Shown here one piece after another: positions 37,231-45,575 of a DNA stretch of 64,000 bases; position 1 is the first letter of the stretch; the number at the start of each line of letters is the position of its first letter. The notes under the pieces are model-generated. The model ran no database searches and was not told the DNA's origin. It saw only the letters and a list, made by a program, of their open reading frames with translations. Position numbers and translations under genes: made by a program. Origin of the DNA: Deltaproteobacteria bacterium (GTDB lineage Bacteria; Myxococcota_A; UBA9160; SZUA-336). The stretch spans positions 1 through 64,000 of the forward strand of contig JAJDAJ010000001.1 in assembly GCA_029261925.1 (NCBI GenBank), read 5' to 3'.

Positions 37231-37345
37231 CTGCGGCCCTCCTGATGCCGGGCCCCAGGTTACGCGCTCCGGGGCCTCCGCGTCAGGCCCGGTCCCCCGG
37301 CCCGGCTGGCCCCGGGGCTCCGCGACCCGGGGACCGTGGCCGCGC

Positions 37346-37383
37346 GCCACGGCTCCGCCGTGGCCGGGCCCCGCAGGTCACGC
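37346..37383. repeat. 38-bp direct repeat, copy 1, containing a hairpin
   Basis: This 38-bp stretch is identical to 37446-37483, exactly 100 nt further on. It contains CCACGGC and GCCGTGG (37347-37363), a 7-bp hairpin with a TCC loop. It lies in the 247-nt gap before the UGSC gene, which holds no other recognisable feature. It could be a duplicated terminator-like element. Confidence 0.7.
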
Positions 37384-37445
37384 AAGCCGGGCGCACGTCG
37401 GTGCGCACGGCGCGCAGCGCGGCGCAGCCGCGCGGAGGGCGGGTG

Positions 37446-37483
37446 GCCACGGCTCCGCCGTGGCCGGGCCCCGCAGGTCACGC
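37446..37483. repeat. 38-bp direct repeat, copy 2, covering a gene's stop codon
   Basis: Identical to 37346-37383. Read on the minus strand it covers the stop codon of the gene at 37478-38602 and then forms the CCACGGC/GCCGTGG hairpin about 15-31 nt past it, where a transcription terminator would be. The other copy looks like a duplicate of this 3' end. Confidence 0.7.
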
Positions 37484-38602
37484 CGGGTCGAGGAAGTCGT
37501 GGAAGCCGTAGCGCGGGTGCGGGCCGATGTGGATCTGCTCGAGCACCCCGACGCCCTCGTCGTCGCCGCAGCGGGCGCGGACGACCTGCTGGATGTGCTG
37601 GTTCTCCGGGCGCATGTCGTCGGCCTCGTCGCACTTCCACGACTCGCCGCCGATCGCCTCCTCGCCCTTCCAGCGGCCGTGACCCCACTCTGGATGGGAG
37701 TAGCCGATGCCCTTCATGCGGAAGCAGAGCAGGGGCTCGAGCTCGATCTCGTTGCGCGTCCCGTCCCGCTCGACCTTGGTGATGACCGCGCGGCGCGCGC
37801 GCCGCGTGCCCGGGACGAACTCCAGCTGGTGGTCGACGGCGACCAGCGGCTGGAGGCCCGGGTCGTCCACCAGCGGGATCGCGTCGGGGTCGTCGTAGAC
37901 CGGCACGACCATGCCGTCCCAGTGCCACATCACGCCGTCGGAGTTCTCGAAGATCCCGGCGTGCGTGCAGCGATGCTTCCAGTGCAGCGGGGCCCACAGG
38001 AAGAACACGCCGCCGAGCTCGTCGCGCGTGGGCGGCGCCCCGCCGGGATCGGGATCGCCGACGGGCCGCACGCCCCAGGAGCGGTCCTTGGTGCCGGGCA
38101 CGCGCGCGGGATCGATGTCGACCGTGACGCCGGCGTAGCGGATCTCGCCCTTCCAGTGACCGAACTGGTTGAAGCGCGTGGCCTCCATGTGCCCGCGGCG
38201 CCGGCGCGCGCGCTGGTGTCCCTCGGCGAAGTTCCCGGTGCGCGGAATCCACTCGAGCTCGCCGGAGATGCCCGTCTCGTTATCGTCGAGCGTGACGCGC
38301 AGCGACTTCATGGGCTCGAGGATGTCGAGGCGGAAGGGCCCCACGCGCACGTCGGTGGGCTCGCGGGGGGCGCGGCGGGAGGCGTGGAACGCGTGCTGCT
38401 CGCCCCCGCGCACGATGCTCAGGCCGCAGTCCATGATGCCCAGGTTCGGGTAGATCGCGGCGCCGATGCCGAAGTAGAACTCGCCGTCGGCGGCGTAGCC
38501 GTTGAACCAGTAGCGGTCGTAGGCGTTGCGATCGGTGGTCGCCGGCAGCGCCAGCGGCTCCGAGGTCTGGTGGATCGGGTAGTCGTCCAGCTTCGAGAGC
38601 AC
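37478..38602 (-). CDS. Conserved protein of unrecognised family, possibly lipocalin-like
   Basis: A 374-residue cytosolic protein rich in Trp, Tyr, Asp and His. Recognisable strings are YDRYWFNGYAADGEFYFGIG, GTKDRSWGVRPVGDP and HWKGEIRYAG. The KDRSWGxR motif and all-beta pattern recall the carotenoid-hydratase/AttH lipocalin-like group seen next to acyl-CoA and terpenoid genes, but I cannot name the family with certainty. The start is GTG at 38602, preceded by GAGGAGG. It follows the CoA-transferase gene on the same strand by 41 nt, suggesting a shared transcript. Confidence 0.65.
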   Translation of the reverse strand: MLSKLDDYPIHQTSEPLALPATTDRNAYDRYWFNGYAADGEFYFGIGAAIYPNLGIMDCGLSIVRGGEQHAFHASRRAPREPTDVRVGPFRLDILEPMKSLRVTLDDNETGISGELEWIPRTGNFAEGHQRARRRRGHMEATRFNQFGHWKGEIRYAGVTVDIDPARVPGTKDRSWGVRPVGDPDPGGAPPTRDELGGVFFLWAPLHWKHRCTHAGIFENSDGVMWHWDGMVVPVYDDPDAIPLVDDPGLQPLVAVDHQLEFVPGTRRARRAVITKVERDGTRNEIELEPLLCFRMKGIGYSHPEWGHGRWKGEEAIGGESWKCDEADDMRPENQHIQQVVRARCGDDEGVGVLEQIHIGPHPRYGFHDFLDPA

Positions 38603-38643
38603 GGCGGGCCTCCTCGCTTCGGGCAGGCCGCGATGGTACCGCG

Positions 38644-39834
38644 TCAGACCACGCCCTGTTCTCGCAGCTCTCGCAGCTCCGCCGGCGTCAGGCCGAGCTC
38701 GCCGCCCAGCACCTCGTCGCTGTGAGCCCCGAGGGCCGGACCGGTGCTGCGCGTGCGTGCCGGGGTCCCGCGAAGCTGGGCGATCGGCCCGACCAGCTGC
38801 AGCGGTCCCAGCACCGGGTCCTCGACCTTGACGAGGCTGCCGCGCTCGCGCACGTGCGGATCGGCGGCGAGGTCGGCGACGTCGTTGACGGGCGCGGCCG
38901 GGATGCCCGCCTCGACCAGGCACGCCAGGGCGTCGTCGCGCGGCAGCGAGGCGACCCAGCGCGCGACCTCGGCGTCGAGCGCATCCTCGTCGGCGCGTCG
39001 CTGCGCCACCGTGCCCCAGCGCGCGCGCCAGTCGCCGTCGGAGCGGCCCATGGCCTCGAAGAGCCGCTCGACGAGGCCGTCGGTCACCGCCGAGATCACG
39101 ATCCACGAGTCGTCGCCGGTCCGGTAGGTGTTGCGTGGCACCGCGCCGCGGATGCGGCTTCCGCTGCGGGAGTCGGCCTGCCCCGTGCGCGCGTACTGGG
39201 TCACGCCGTTGGTCAGGAACTGGAGGACCGGCTCGTACATGCTCACGTCCACGAGCTGGCCGGTGGCGCCGTTCGCGTCGCGCGCGTAGGCCGCGGCCAG
39301 GGCGCCGAGCGTGCCGGCGATCGCTGCGAGCACGTCGCCGATCGGCAGCGAGGTCAGCAGGGGCGGACCGTCGGCGTCCCCGGTCATGTGGGTCAGCCCG
39401 GCGAAGGCCTCGGCCAGCGTGCCGTTGCCGGGGCGGTCGGCGTAGGGCCCGCTGCGCCCGAAGGCGCTGATGCTGACGACGATCAGGCGCGGGTGGCGCG
39501 CGTGCAGGCCGTCCCAGTCGAGACCCCAGCGCTCCAGGGTGCGCCGCGGCAGGTTCTCCACCAGCAGGTCGCTGCGCTCGAGCAGGCGCTCGAGCAGCTG
39601 CTGGCCGCGCCCGGTCTTGAGGTTCAGCGTGACCGAGCGCTTGTTGCGGCCGACCGCGGCCCAGCCCAGCGAGTGGCCGTCGACGATGGGGCCGAACTGG
39701 CGCAGGCCGTCGCCCTGGGGCGGCTCGACCTTGATCACGTCGGCTCCGAGGTCGCCGAGCATCGCGGCGACCATCGGTGCGGAGAAAAGGGTCGCTACGT
39801 CGAGCACGCGCAGCCCGTCGAGTGGTCCTGGCAT
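38644..39834 (-). CDS. CaiB/BaiF family III CoA-transferase
   Basis: A 396-residue CoA-transferase that moves CoA between carboxylic acids through an enzyme-bound acyl anhydride. The start, PLDGLRVLDVATLFSAPM, and LGADVIKVEPPQGDGLR are diagnostic. The Asp nucleophile is expected in QLVDVSMYEPVL. The C-terminal GIPAAPVNDVADL is also typical. Length is normal. It lies in a minus-strand unit with the unrecognised gene at 37478 and is divergent from the MaoC hydratase gene (101-nt spacer). It could activate the acid handled by the neighbouring acyl-CoA enzymes. Confidence 0.9.
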   Translation of the reverse strand: MPGPLDGLRVLDVATLFSAPMVAAMLGDLGADVIKVEPPQGDGLRQFGPIVDGHSLGWAAVGRNKRSVTLNLKTGRGQQLLERLLERSDLLVENLPRRTLERWGLDWDGLHARHPRLIVVSISAFGRSGPYADRPGNGTLAEAFAGLTHMTGDADGPPLLTSLPIGDVLAAIAGTLGALAAAYARDANGATGQLVDVSMYEPVLQFLTNGVTQYARTGQADSRSGSRIRGAVPRNTYRTGDDSWIVISAVTDGLVERLFEAMGRSDGDWRARWGTVAQRRADEDALDAEVARWVASLPRDDALACLVEAGIPAAPVNDVADLAADPHVRERGSLVKVEDPVLGPLQLVGPIAQLRGTPARTRSTGPALGAHSDEVLGGELGLTPAELRELREQGVV

Positions 39835-39935
39835 CGGCCCAGGCTACACCGGCCGGGCCGGGCCGTCGGGCTGGCGCGCGCCGGTGACGGGCGGGATAAT
39901 GCGCGCCTGCACGAGACCGCGAGCGGGAGAGCCAG

Positions 39936-40394
39936 ATGCCGACCGACTTCCACAGCGCAGCCGACGTCCGGGCCGCCAAGGGCAGCCACCTGGGCTACTC
40001 GGACTGGATGGAGATCACCCAGGAGCGGATCGACCAGTTCGCGGAGGCCACCGGGGACTACCAGTGGATCCATGTCGATCCCGAGCGCGCCAAGTCCGGC
40101 CCGTTCGGCAAGACCATCGCGCACGGCTACCTGACGCTCTCGATCACCAACATGTTCCTGCCCCAGCTCATGGCGGCTCCGGGCGCGAAGATGGGAATCA
40201 ACTACGGGACGAACAAGGTGCGCTTCCCGGCCCCGGTGCCCGTCGACTCGCGAATTCGCTGCGGGGCGGAGCTGACCGAGGTGACCGACATCCCCGGGGG
40301 CGTGCAGACCCTGGTCACGCTGACCATCGAGGTCGAGGGCGGCCAGAAGCCCGCCTGCATCGTCGAGAGCATCTCGCGCTGGATCTTCGAGTAG
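39936..40394 (+). CDS. MaoC-family enoyl-CoA hydratase
   Basis: A 152-residue single hotdog-fold hydratase. The catalytic Asp and His are in TGDYQWIHVDPERAKSGPFG, followed by TIAHGYLTLSITNMFLP, the (R)-specific hydratase signature. Members hydrate trans-2-enoyl-CoA esters. It is divergent from the CoA-transferase and would act after an acyl-CoA dehydrogenase, which the window supplies twice. The ATG follows GCGGGAGAG at normal spacing. Length is standard. Confidence 0.9.
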   Translation: MPTDFHSAADVRAAKGSHLGYSDWMEITQERIDQFAEATGDYQWIHVDPERAKSGPFGKTIAHGYLTLSITNMFLPQLMAAPGAKMGINYGTNKVRFPAPVPVDSRIRCGAELTEVTDIPGGVQTLVTLTIEVEGGQKPACIVESISRWIFE

Positions 40395-40413
40395 GCGTCC
40401 CGGAGCGACAGGC

Positions 40414-40767
40414 GTGCGCATCGCATCGGGGCTGATTGCGGCGCTCTTCGGCCTCGGCATGGCCGTGCAGTACAACGACCCGGACCCCGCGTTCTGGATC
40501 GCGGTCTACGCGCTGGCCGCGGCGCCGAGCGCGGCGTTCGCACTGGGGCGCGGGAGCCGCGCGCCGACCCTGGTCGCGGCCGCGCTGCTGCTCGTGCTGG
40601 CGATCGGCTGGACCCCGGCGCTGCGCGAGGCGCGGCCGCAGAGCTTCGACAGCTTCGGCATGCACTCCGAGCGCGACGAGCGCGTGCGCGAGGCCGCCGG
40701 CCTGTGGCTCTGCGCGGGCTGGACGGCCCTGCTGGCCTGGCGCCTGCGCGCGGGCGTCGCCCGCTGA
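40414..40767 (+). CDS. TMEM220-family membrane protein
   Basis: A 117-residue protein with three or four hydrophobic segments. The N-terminal string AVQYNDPDPAFWIAVYALAA matches the TMEM220 family pattern (YNDPDP before a helix), a small family of unknown function found in bacteria and animals. Start is GTG at 40414 with CGGAG upstream. It is on the same strand 19 nt behind the MaoC gene. It converges on the amidase with a 3-nt gap. Confidence 0.75.
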   Translation: MRIASGLIAALFGLGMAVQYNDPDPAFWIAVYALAAAPSAAFALGRGSRAPTLVAAALLLVLAIGWTPALREARPQSFDSFGMHSERDERVREAAGLWLCAGWTALLAWRLRAGVAR

Positions 40768-40770
40768 GCC

Positions 40771-42240
40771 TCAGGACAGCGGTGGGCGCACGCTCGGCGC
40801 GGCCCCCCGCTCCAGCGCCCGGGCCACGCGCAGCAGCCGCGCGTCGTCGTCGGGGCGCCCGACGATCTGCAGCCCCACCGGCATCCCGTCCACCGCGCCC
40901 GCGGGCACGCTGATGGCGGGGAACCCGAGCAGGTTGAGCTGGCCGGTCAGGCAGGTGTACTCCTGCGGGAAGGTCGGCGAGGCGATCCAGCGCGCGAACT
41001 CGGTGCGCGTGGGCGCGATCCGCGGCGCGGTCGGCGTGAGCAGCACGTCGTAACGATCGAGCAGGTCGAGCAGGCGGCGTGCCATGGCCTGGCGCCCGGC
41101 GAGCGCGTGCTCGAGCGCCCCGCCGTGAGTCGGGGGCTGGCCGCTCGCGCGCAGCGCCGCGAAGGCGGCACCCAGCCCCGTGAAGACCGGCCACCAGTCG
41201 CCGAGCGTGAAGGCCGGCTGCTCGACCGTCGCGCCCAGATCGTCCAGGCGCGCCGCCGCGCCGCGGACGGCGTCGATCACGGCAGCGCTGCCGGCCGGGA
41301 AGTAGCGCGACGCGCTGCCCAGGTCCGGGCTCCACGCCATGCGCATGCCCTGCACGCCGTCGTCGAGGCCCGCGGCGTAGTCGGGCGGCGGCCCGTTGAA
41401 GCTGTACAGGTGCCGCCAGTCCGGGCCGGCGATCACGCCGAGCACCAGCGCGGCGTCGCGCGCGTCGCGGCAGATCGGCCCGAAGGTGCCCGACCAGGAG
41501 GTCCGCGACGCGGAGTGCCAGAGGTCGTGGTGCGCGGGCACGCGCCCGACCGTGGGGTGCAGGCCGATCAGCCCGCACCAGGCGGCGGGCAGGCGCGTCG
41601 AGCCGCCGCCGTCGGAGCCGATCGCGACCGGGCCGAGCCCCGCGGCGACGCTCGCTGCTGCCCCGGAGCTCGAGGCCCCGGCCACGCGCGCGAGATCCCA
41701 GGGATTCGCCGCTCCCGGGCTGCCCGGCCCGCCCGGCGTGTCGGGCCCGGCGAGCGCGGTGTTGCCGATGATGATGGCGCCGGCCTCGCGAAGCCGCTGG
41801 GCGGTCACGTAGTCGCTGCGCGCGACACTGCCGTCGGGCAGCGGGAGACCGCGTGCGCGCACCAGCTGCTTGACCGAGACGGGGACGCCGTGCAGCGGAC
41901 CCAGCGCGTCCCCGCGCATCACGGCGGCCTCGGCCTCGCGCGCCGCGGCACGTGCCCCGTCGGCGTCCACCTCCACGAAGGCGCCCAGGCGCCCGTCGAG
42001 CGCCCCGATTCGCGCCAGGAAGTGGTCGACGACCTCGACCGGCGAGATCTCGCGACGACCGATCCGCTCGCGCAGGCGCCACGCGGGCAGCCAGGTCAGC
42101 CCGTCGGTCGCGGGCGGGGCGGCGGCACGGACCGCGCGCCAGGGGCTGGCCCCCGCGACCAGCAGGCCCGCTGCGCCGGACGCGGCGGCGCCCAGTAGCT
42201 GTCGGCGGCTGAGTGCCGCGGTGGGCGGACGAGTAGACAT
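40771..42240 (-). CDS. Tat-exported amidase (amidase signature family)
   Basis: A 489-residue amidase signature enzyme. The N-terminus SRRQLLGAAASGAAGLLVAG is a twin-arginine signal, so it acts outside the cytoplasm. The catalytic triad is visible: Lys in VSVKQLVRARG, and the cis-Ser and nucleophile Ser in VAGASSSGAAASVAAG and IGSDGGGSTRLPAAW. Members cleave amides, including peptide, aryl and indole amides; the substrate here is unknown. It is divergent from the ArsC-fold selenoprotein gene (131-nt spacer). Confidence 0.87.
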   Translation of the reverse strand: MSTRPPTAALSRRQLLGAAASGAAGLLVAGASPWRAVRAAAPPATDGLTWLPAWRLRERIGRREISPVEVVDHFLARIGALDGRLGAFVEVDADGARAAAREAEAAVMRGDALGPLHGVPVSVKQLVRARGLPLPDGSVARSDYVTAQRLREAGAIIIGNTALAGPDTPGGPGSPGAANPWDLARVAGASSSGAAASVAAGLGPVAIGSDGGGSTRLPAAWCGLIGLHPTVGRVPAHHDLWHSASRTSWSGTFGPICRDARDAALVLGVIAGPDWRHLYSFNGPPPDYAAGLDDGVQGMRMAWSPDLGSASRYFPAGSAAVIDAVRGAAARLDDLGATVEQPAFTLGDWWPVFTGLGAAFAALRASGQPPTHGGALEHALAGRQAMARRLLDLLDRYDVLLTPTAPRIAPTRTEFARWIASPTFPQEYTCLTGQLNLLGFPAISVPAGAVDGMPVGLQIVGRPDDDARLLRVARALERGAAPSVRPPLS

Positions 42241-42298
42241 CGGCGTACCCCCGGCTCGCGATCCTACCCCCGGGGCGAGACGGACGCGAGATCCTCCC

Positions 42299-42304
42299 TA
42301 TACT
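42299..42304 (+). promoter_or_regulatory. Possible -10 element of the ArsC-fold selenoprotein gene
   Basis: TATACT in the 131-nt gap before the ATG at 42372 is close to the TATAAT consensus and is the only AT-rich hexamer in this stretch. No convincing -35 box is found 16-18 nt upstream. Three GGGAAC-like repeats (AACGGGAACGGGAACGGG) lie just before the ribosome site. Confidence 0.3.
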
Positions 42305-42371
42305 GGACGCGCCGCCGCATCGCTGCCGGCGGCGCACGGCACAGAACGGGAACGGGAACGGGAGAGGATCC

Positions 42372-42713
42372 ATGGCGAAGCGCGTCGACTGGTACTACCA
42401 CCGCAAGGGCTGAACGTCCTGCACCCGAGCGTCCAGGTTCCTGGACGCCAGTGGCATCGAGCCGCGTGAGGTCGTCCCGGCGTCGCGCAAGCTGGGTCGC
42501 AGCGACGCCGCGAAGCTGGCCAAGGCCGCCTCGCGCGTGGTGGTCGCGAAGGGCAAGAAGGTCGACATCTTCTCGACCGGAGGCAAGGCGCCGAAGGCCT
42601 GCGTGGACGCCATGCTCGGGCCGACGGGCAATCTCCGCGCGCCGTGCATCCGCACCGGCAAGACGGTGGTGGTCGGCTTCAACGACGAGGCGTTCGAGGA
42701 CGTCTTCGGCTGA
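42372..42713 (+). CDS. ArsC/Spx-fold selenoprotein with in-frame TGA (Sec14)
   Basis: A 113-residue protein if the TGA at 42411-42413 is read as selenocysteine. It reads DWYYHRKG-U-TSCTRASRFLDASG, then VVVAKGKKVDIFSTG, NLRAPCIRTGKTVVVGF and ends EDVFG. Against E. coli ArsC (YHNPACGTS) the Sec falls on catalytic Cys12, and LRAPC aligns with the Arg-Pro loop. Sec14 and Cys17 give U-x-x-C. The ATG follows GGAGAGGATCC. A perfect 8-bp hairpin 23 nt after the TGA is an excellent SECIS candidate. Ordinary gene callers would miss this gene wholly. Arsenate reduction or a thiol-redox role are both possible. Confidence 0.9.
42429..42448 (+). promoter_or_regulatory. Candidate bacterial SECIS hairpin of the ArsC-fold selenoprotein gene
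   Basis: GCGTCCAG and CTGGACGC form a perfect 8-bp stem around the loop GTTC. The loop begins GU in RNA, as in the E. coli fdhF SECIS, and lies 23 nt after the TGA. This is the strongest of the three hairpins in the window. Confidence 0.85.
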
Positions 42714-42731
42714 GCCGGCCCACGGCCGCGC

Positions 42732-43643
42732 TCAGCGCGGCCGGTCGCCCACGATCGTGACGCGCTCCATCTCGCGGCGCTGCGGCCAGTAGTCCGACGC
42801 CGCGTAGTGCTGCACGGCACGGTTGTCCCAGAAGGCGATCGAGTCGTCCTGCCAGCGGAAGCGGCACTGATACTCGGGCACGTTCGCCTGGCGGCAGAGC
42901 CGGTCGAGCAGCTGGCGGCTCTCGTCGGGCTCCATGCCCGGTACATGGCTGGTGAACAAGCCGTTGACGTAGAGCAGCTGGCGCCCGGTCTCCGGATGCG
43001 TGCGCACGATCGGGTGCTCGACGGCAGGGAAGCGCTCCTGCTGCTCGGCGAGCTGCTCGGGGCTCATGGCGCGCCCGAAGCTGTGGGTGAAGTCGTGCAC
43101 CGCCGTGCGGCCGTCGATGCGCTCCCGGACCTCGTCGGGCAGTCCCTCGTAGGCCGCGTACATGTCGGCGAAGAGCGTGTCGCCCCCGTACGCGGGCACC
43201 CGGCGGGCGCGCAGGATCGCGCCGAGGGCGGGCTCGACCCGCCAGCTCACGTCGCTGTGCCAGCCGTTCTCGAAGCCCGGCGTCTGCTCGTCCTTGGCGA
43301 ACGAGATGATCTCGGCGTCGCCGGTCGAGGGCAGGAAGGGGTGCTCCTCGAGCTCGCCGAAGCGGCGCGCGAGCTGCTTGTGCTGCTCGGCGCTGATCGC
43401 CTGGTCGCGGAAGAAGATCACCTTCCAGTCCAGGTGCGCGCGGTGGATCTCCTTGAACGTCGCGTCGTCGATCGGCCGGGAGAGGTCCACCCCGTGGATC
43501 TCGGCCCCGACGGTCGGCCCCAGCGGGCGGACCTCGATGCGCTCGTTGCGCACCACGCGCAGCCGCACCGCCTCGGCGCGCAGGAAGCGGCGCGGCCCGA
43601 CGTCGATCTCCAGTCCTCCCGCCTGCATCATCTCCATCTCCAC
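42732..43643 (-). CDS. TauD/TfdA-family 2-oxoglutarate dioxygenase
   Basis: A 303-residue Fe(II)/2-oxoglutarate oxygenase. The iron ligands are in ENGWHSDVSWR (HxD) and RAVQHYAASDYWP (distal His); the 2-oxoglutarate-binding Arg is in QRREMERVTIVG. The N-terminal part, PLGPTVGAEIHGVDLSRPID, is the classic TauD/TfdA start. Such enzymes hydroxylate taurine, phenoxyacetates, sulfates or other small acids. The start is GTG at 43643, with GGGAGGACC directly upstream; ATGs two and four codons in are alternatives. It lies 28 nt after the oxidoreductase beta gene on the same strand. Confidence 0.88.
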   Translation of the reverse strand: MEMEMMQAGGLEIDVGPRRFLRAEAVRLRVVRNERIEVRPLGPTVGAEIHGVDLSRPIDDATFKEIHRAHLDWKVIFFRDQAISAEQHKQLARRFGELEEHPFLPSTGDAEIISFAKDEQTPGFENGWHSDVSWRVEPALGAILRARRVPAYGGDTLFADMYAAYEGLPDEVRERIDGRTAVHDFTHSFGRAMSPEQLAEQQERFPAVEHPIVRTHPETGRQLLYVNGLFTSHVPGMEPDESRQLLDRLCRQANVPEYQCRFRWQDDSIAFWDNRAVQHYAASDYWPQRREMERVTIVGDRPR

Positions 43644-43671
43644 GGTCCTCCCACCGGACGGTCGGGTCCGC

Positions 43672-44499
43672 TCAGCGCTTCGCCATCAGCTCCGCGGTGG
43701 TCACCAGCTTGCCGCCGCTCTTGAGCTCGCCGGTCACGTGCACGCTGCCCAGCACCTCATCGAGGTAGCCGGGCCCCTGCGCGGTCGGGATGAACCAGCC
43801 GGTGGGGCACATGGTCAGGATCTCGACGAAGGAGAAGCCCCCGCCCTTCAGCTGCGTCTGGAATGCCTTCTTCACCATGCGCTTGGTGCGCGAGACCGCG
43901 GCCGGCGAGTCCACGCTGCCGCGCGCGGCGTAGGTCGTGCCGCCCAGCTGCGCCAGCAGGTCGCCGATCAGGATCGGGTAGCCGTGGTAGCTCGCGTCGC
44001 GGCCCTCGAGCGAGTTCTTGGTCCGCTGACCGAGGACGGTGGTCGCCGTCATGTGACCGCCCGTCTCGCCGAAGACGCCGTTGTTCAGGAGCACGCAGGT
44101 CACCGATTCGCCGCGGGCAGCCGTGTGGATCACCTCCTGCAGGCCCTCGTTGACCATGTCGCCGTCGCCCTGCAGCGTGAAGACCAGCGTGCCGGGGCGC
44201 ATGCGCTTGATGCCCGTTGCCACCGACGGCGCGCGGCCGTGCAGCGCCTGCACCGAGTCGATGTCCGTGGTGGGGCTGAAGGCCGTGTAGCAGCCGATGC
44301 CGACCACGCCGATGGTGTTCTGCGCGGCGCCGAGCTCGTCGATCGACTCGAGCAGCGTGCGCATGGCCAGCGGCTCGCCGCAGCCGGGGCAGAGGTCGTG
44401 GGTCTCGGTCAGCAGCAGCGGCGGCGTGTCGCGCGCGGTCTTGACCGCGCTGGCCTCGGGTGGCCGCGAGGTGTCGAGGATCATGCGTCGGTCGCTCAT
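43672..44499 (-). CDS. 2-oxoacid:ferredoxin oxidoreductase, beta (TPP-binding) subunit
   Basis: A 275-residue thiamine-diphosphate subunit. CPGCGEPLAMR near residue 37 supplies Cys ligands near the cluster, and FTLQGDGDMVNEGLQEVIH near 108 is the GDG(x)nN Mg-TPP motif. With alpha, gamma and ferredoxin subunits it oxidises a 2-oxoacid plus CoA to acyl-CoA, reducing ferredoxin. It is the fourth gene of the operon, coupled to alpha by an ATGA overlap. Whether the substrate is pyruvate, 2-oxoglutarate or a branched-chain acid cannot be read from sequence. Confidence 0.88.
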   Translation of the reverse strand: MSDRRMILDTSRPPEASAVKTARDTPPLLLTETHDLCPGCGEPLAMRTLLESIDELGAAQNTIGVVGIGCYTAFSPTTDIDSVQALHGRAPSVATGIKRMRPGTLVFTLQGDGDMVNEGLQEVIHTAARGESVTCVLLNNGVFGETGGHMTATTVLGQRTKNSLEGRDASYHGYPILIGDLLAQLGGTTYAARGSVDSPAAVSRTKRMVKKAFQTQLKGGGFSFVEILTMCPTGWFIPTAQGPGYLDEVLGSVHVTGELKSGGKLVTTAELMAKR

Positions 44500-45575
44500 G
44501 CGCGGTTCTCCGTCGTTTCGAGGGCCGAGTGGATGCGTTTGCGGATCTCGTCGGGCGCGAGCATCGCGCCGATGCCGAAGCCCGAGCTATCGGTCGAGAT
44601 GCCGCCGATGCCCACGACCGGTGCGGCGCCGAGCACCGCCAGGCGCACGTCGTCGATCATCTGGCCGCCGTTCTGCTCGAGCACCGCGACGCGTCGCGCG
44701 CCGCCGCACGCCCGCGCGACCTCCTCCGAGGGGAAGGGCCAGAGCGTGATCGGCCGGACCCAGCCCACGCGCAGGCCCTCGGCGCGCAGCTCGCGGACGG
44801 CGTGCCGCACGAAGCGCGCCACGCTGCCGAACGAGATCACGACCAGCTCGGCGTCGTCGGTCGACTCGCTCTCGCAGCGCGCCTCGGTCCGGCAGATCTC
44901 CTCGTGCTTGGCCTGCAGGCGGTTCCAGAGCGTCTCGGGATCGACGCCGCCGCCGCCCTTCTTGAAGCCCAGCGGATCGACAGAGCGCGAGCGCCCGGTG
45001 CCGCCGAGCGTGCCGTCGACCGCCCAGTCCTTGGAGGGCAGCTCGCCGAAGTCGATGCGCTCGATCTCGACCGCCTCGTTCGTGTGCGCCAGCAGGTAGT
45101 CGCCGTAGAGCAGCACGGGATTGCGCCAGTGGTCCGCCAGGTGGAACGCCAGCTGCATGTGCTCGACGGCCTCGCGGATGTCCACCGGCGCGAGCACGAT
45201 GTGGTAGTAGTCGCCGTGTCCGCCGCCGCGCGTGGCCTGGTAGTAGTCGCCCTGGCCGCGCGCCATGTTGACCGTGACCAGCGGCAGCTCGGCGCGCGTG
45301 ATCTCGCTGAGCGACTCCTGCATCAGCGATAGACCCTGGCCCGTCGATCCGGTCGCGGCGCGCGCGCCGGTCGAGACCGCGCCCCAGGCCATGCCGATCG
45401 CCTCGAGCTCGCTCTCGGCGGTGATGCACACGCCACCGACCTCCGGCAGCCGGCGTGCGAAGCTCTCGAGCAGCTCGGTGAACGGCGTCATCGGGTAGCC
45501 GGCGAAGAAGCGACAGCCGGCCGCGATCGCGGCCTCGGCAATCGCCTCCGAGCCCTCCATGAGTCGTCGCGTCAT
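44496..45575 (-). CDS. 2-oxoacid:ferredoxin oxidoreductase, alpha subunit
   Basis: A 359-residue pyruvate:ferredoxin oxidoreductase-type alpha subunit. It opens MTRRLMEGSEAIAEAAIAAG, has FFAGYPMTPFTELLESFARR, then ITAESELEAIGMAWGA and GSTGQGLSLMQESLSE, the core strings of this subunit. The C-terminal transketolase-like domain includes WVRPITLWPFPSEEV and VLEQNGGQMIDDVR. The YPMTP motif resembles the VorB/KorA-type more than the single-chain PFOR. It overlaps the ferredoxin gene upstream and the beta gene downstream by ATGA. Confidence 0.9.
   Translation of the reverse strand: MTRRLMEGSEAIAEAAIAAGCRFFAGYPMTPFTELLESFARRLPEVGGVCITAESELEAIGMAWGAVSTGARAATGSTGQGLSLMQESLSEITRAELPLVTVNMARGQGDYYQATRGGGHGDYYHIVLAPVDIREAVEHMQLAFHLADHWRNPVLLYGDYLLAHTNEAVEIERIDFGELPSKDWAVDGTLGGTGRSRSVDPLGFKKGGGGVDPETLWNRLQAKHEEICRTEARCESESTDDAELVVISFGSVARFVRHAVRELRAEGLRVGWVRPITLWPFPSEEVARACGGARRVAVLEQNGGQMIDDVRLAVLGAAPVVGIGGISTDSSGFGIGAMLAPDEIRKRIHSALETTENRA

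Noticed and set aside
42395-42946. Minus-strand 183-codon frame opposite the ArsC-fold selenoprotein
   Set aside because: Low-complexity shadow running into the TauD gene in another frame; the plus-strand selenoprotein explains the region.
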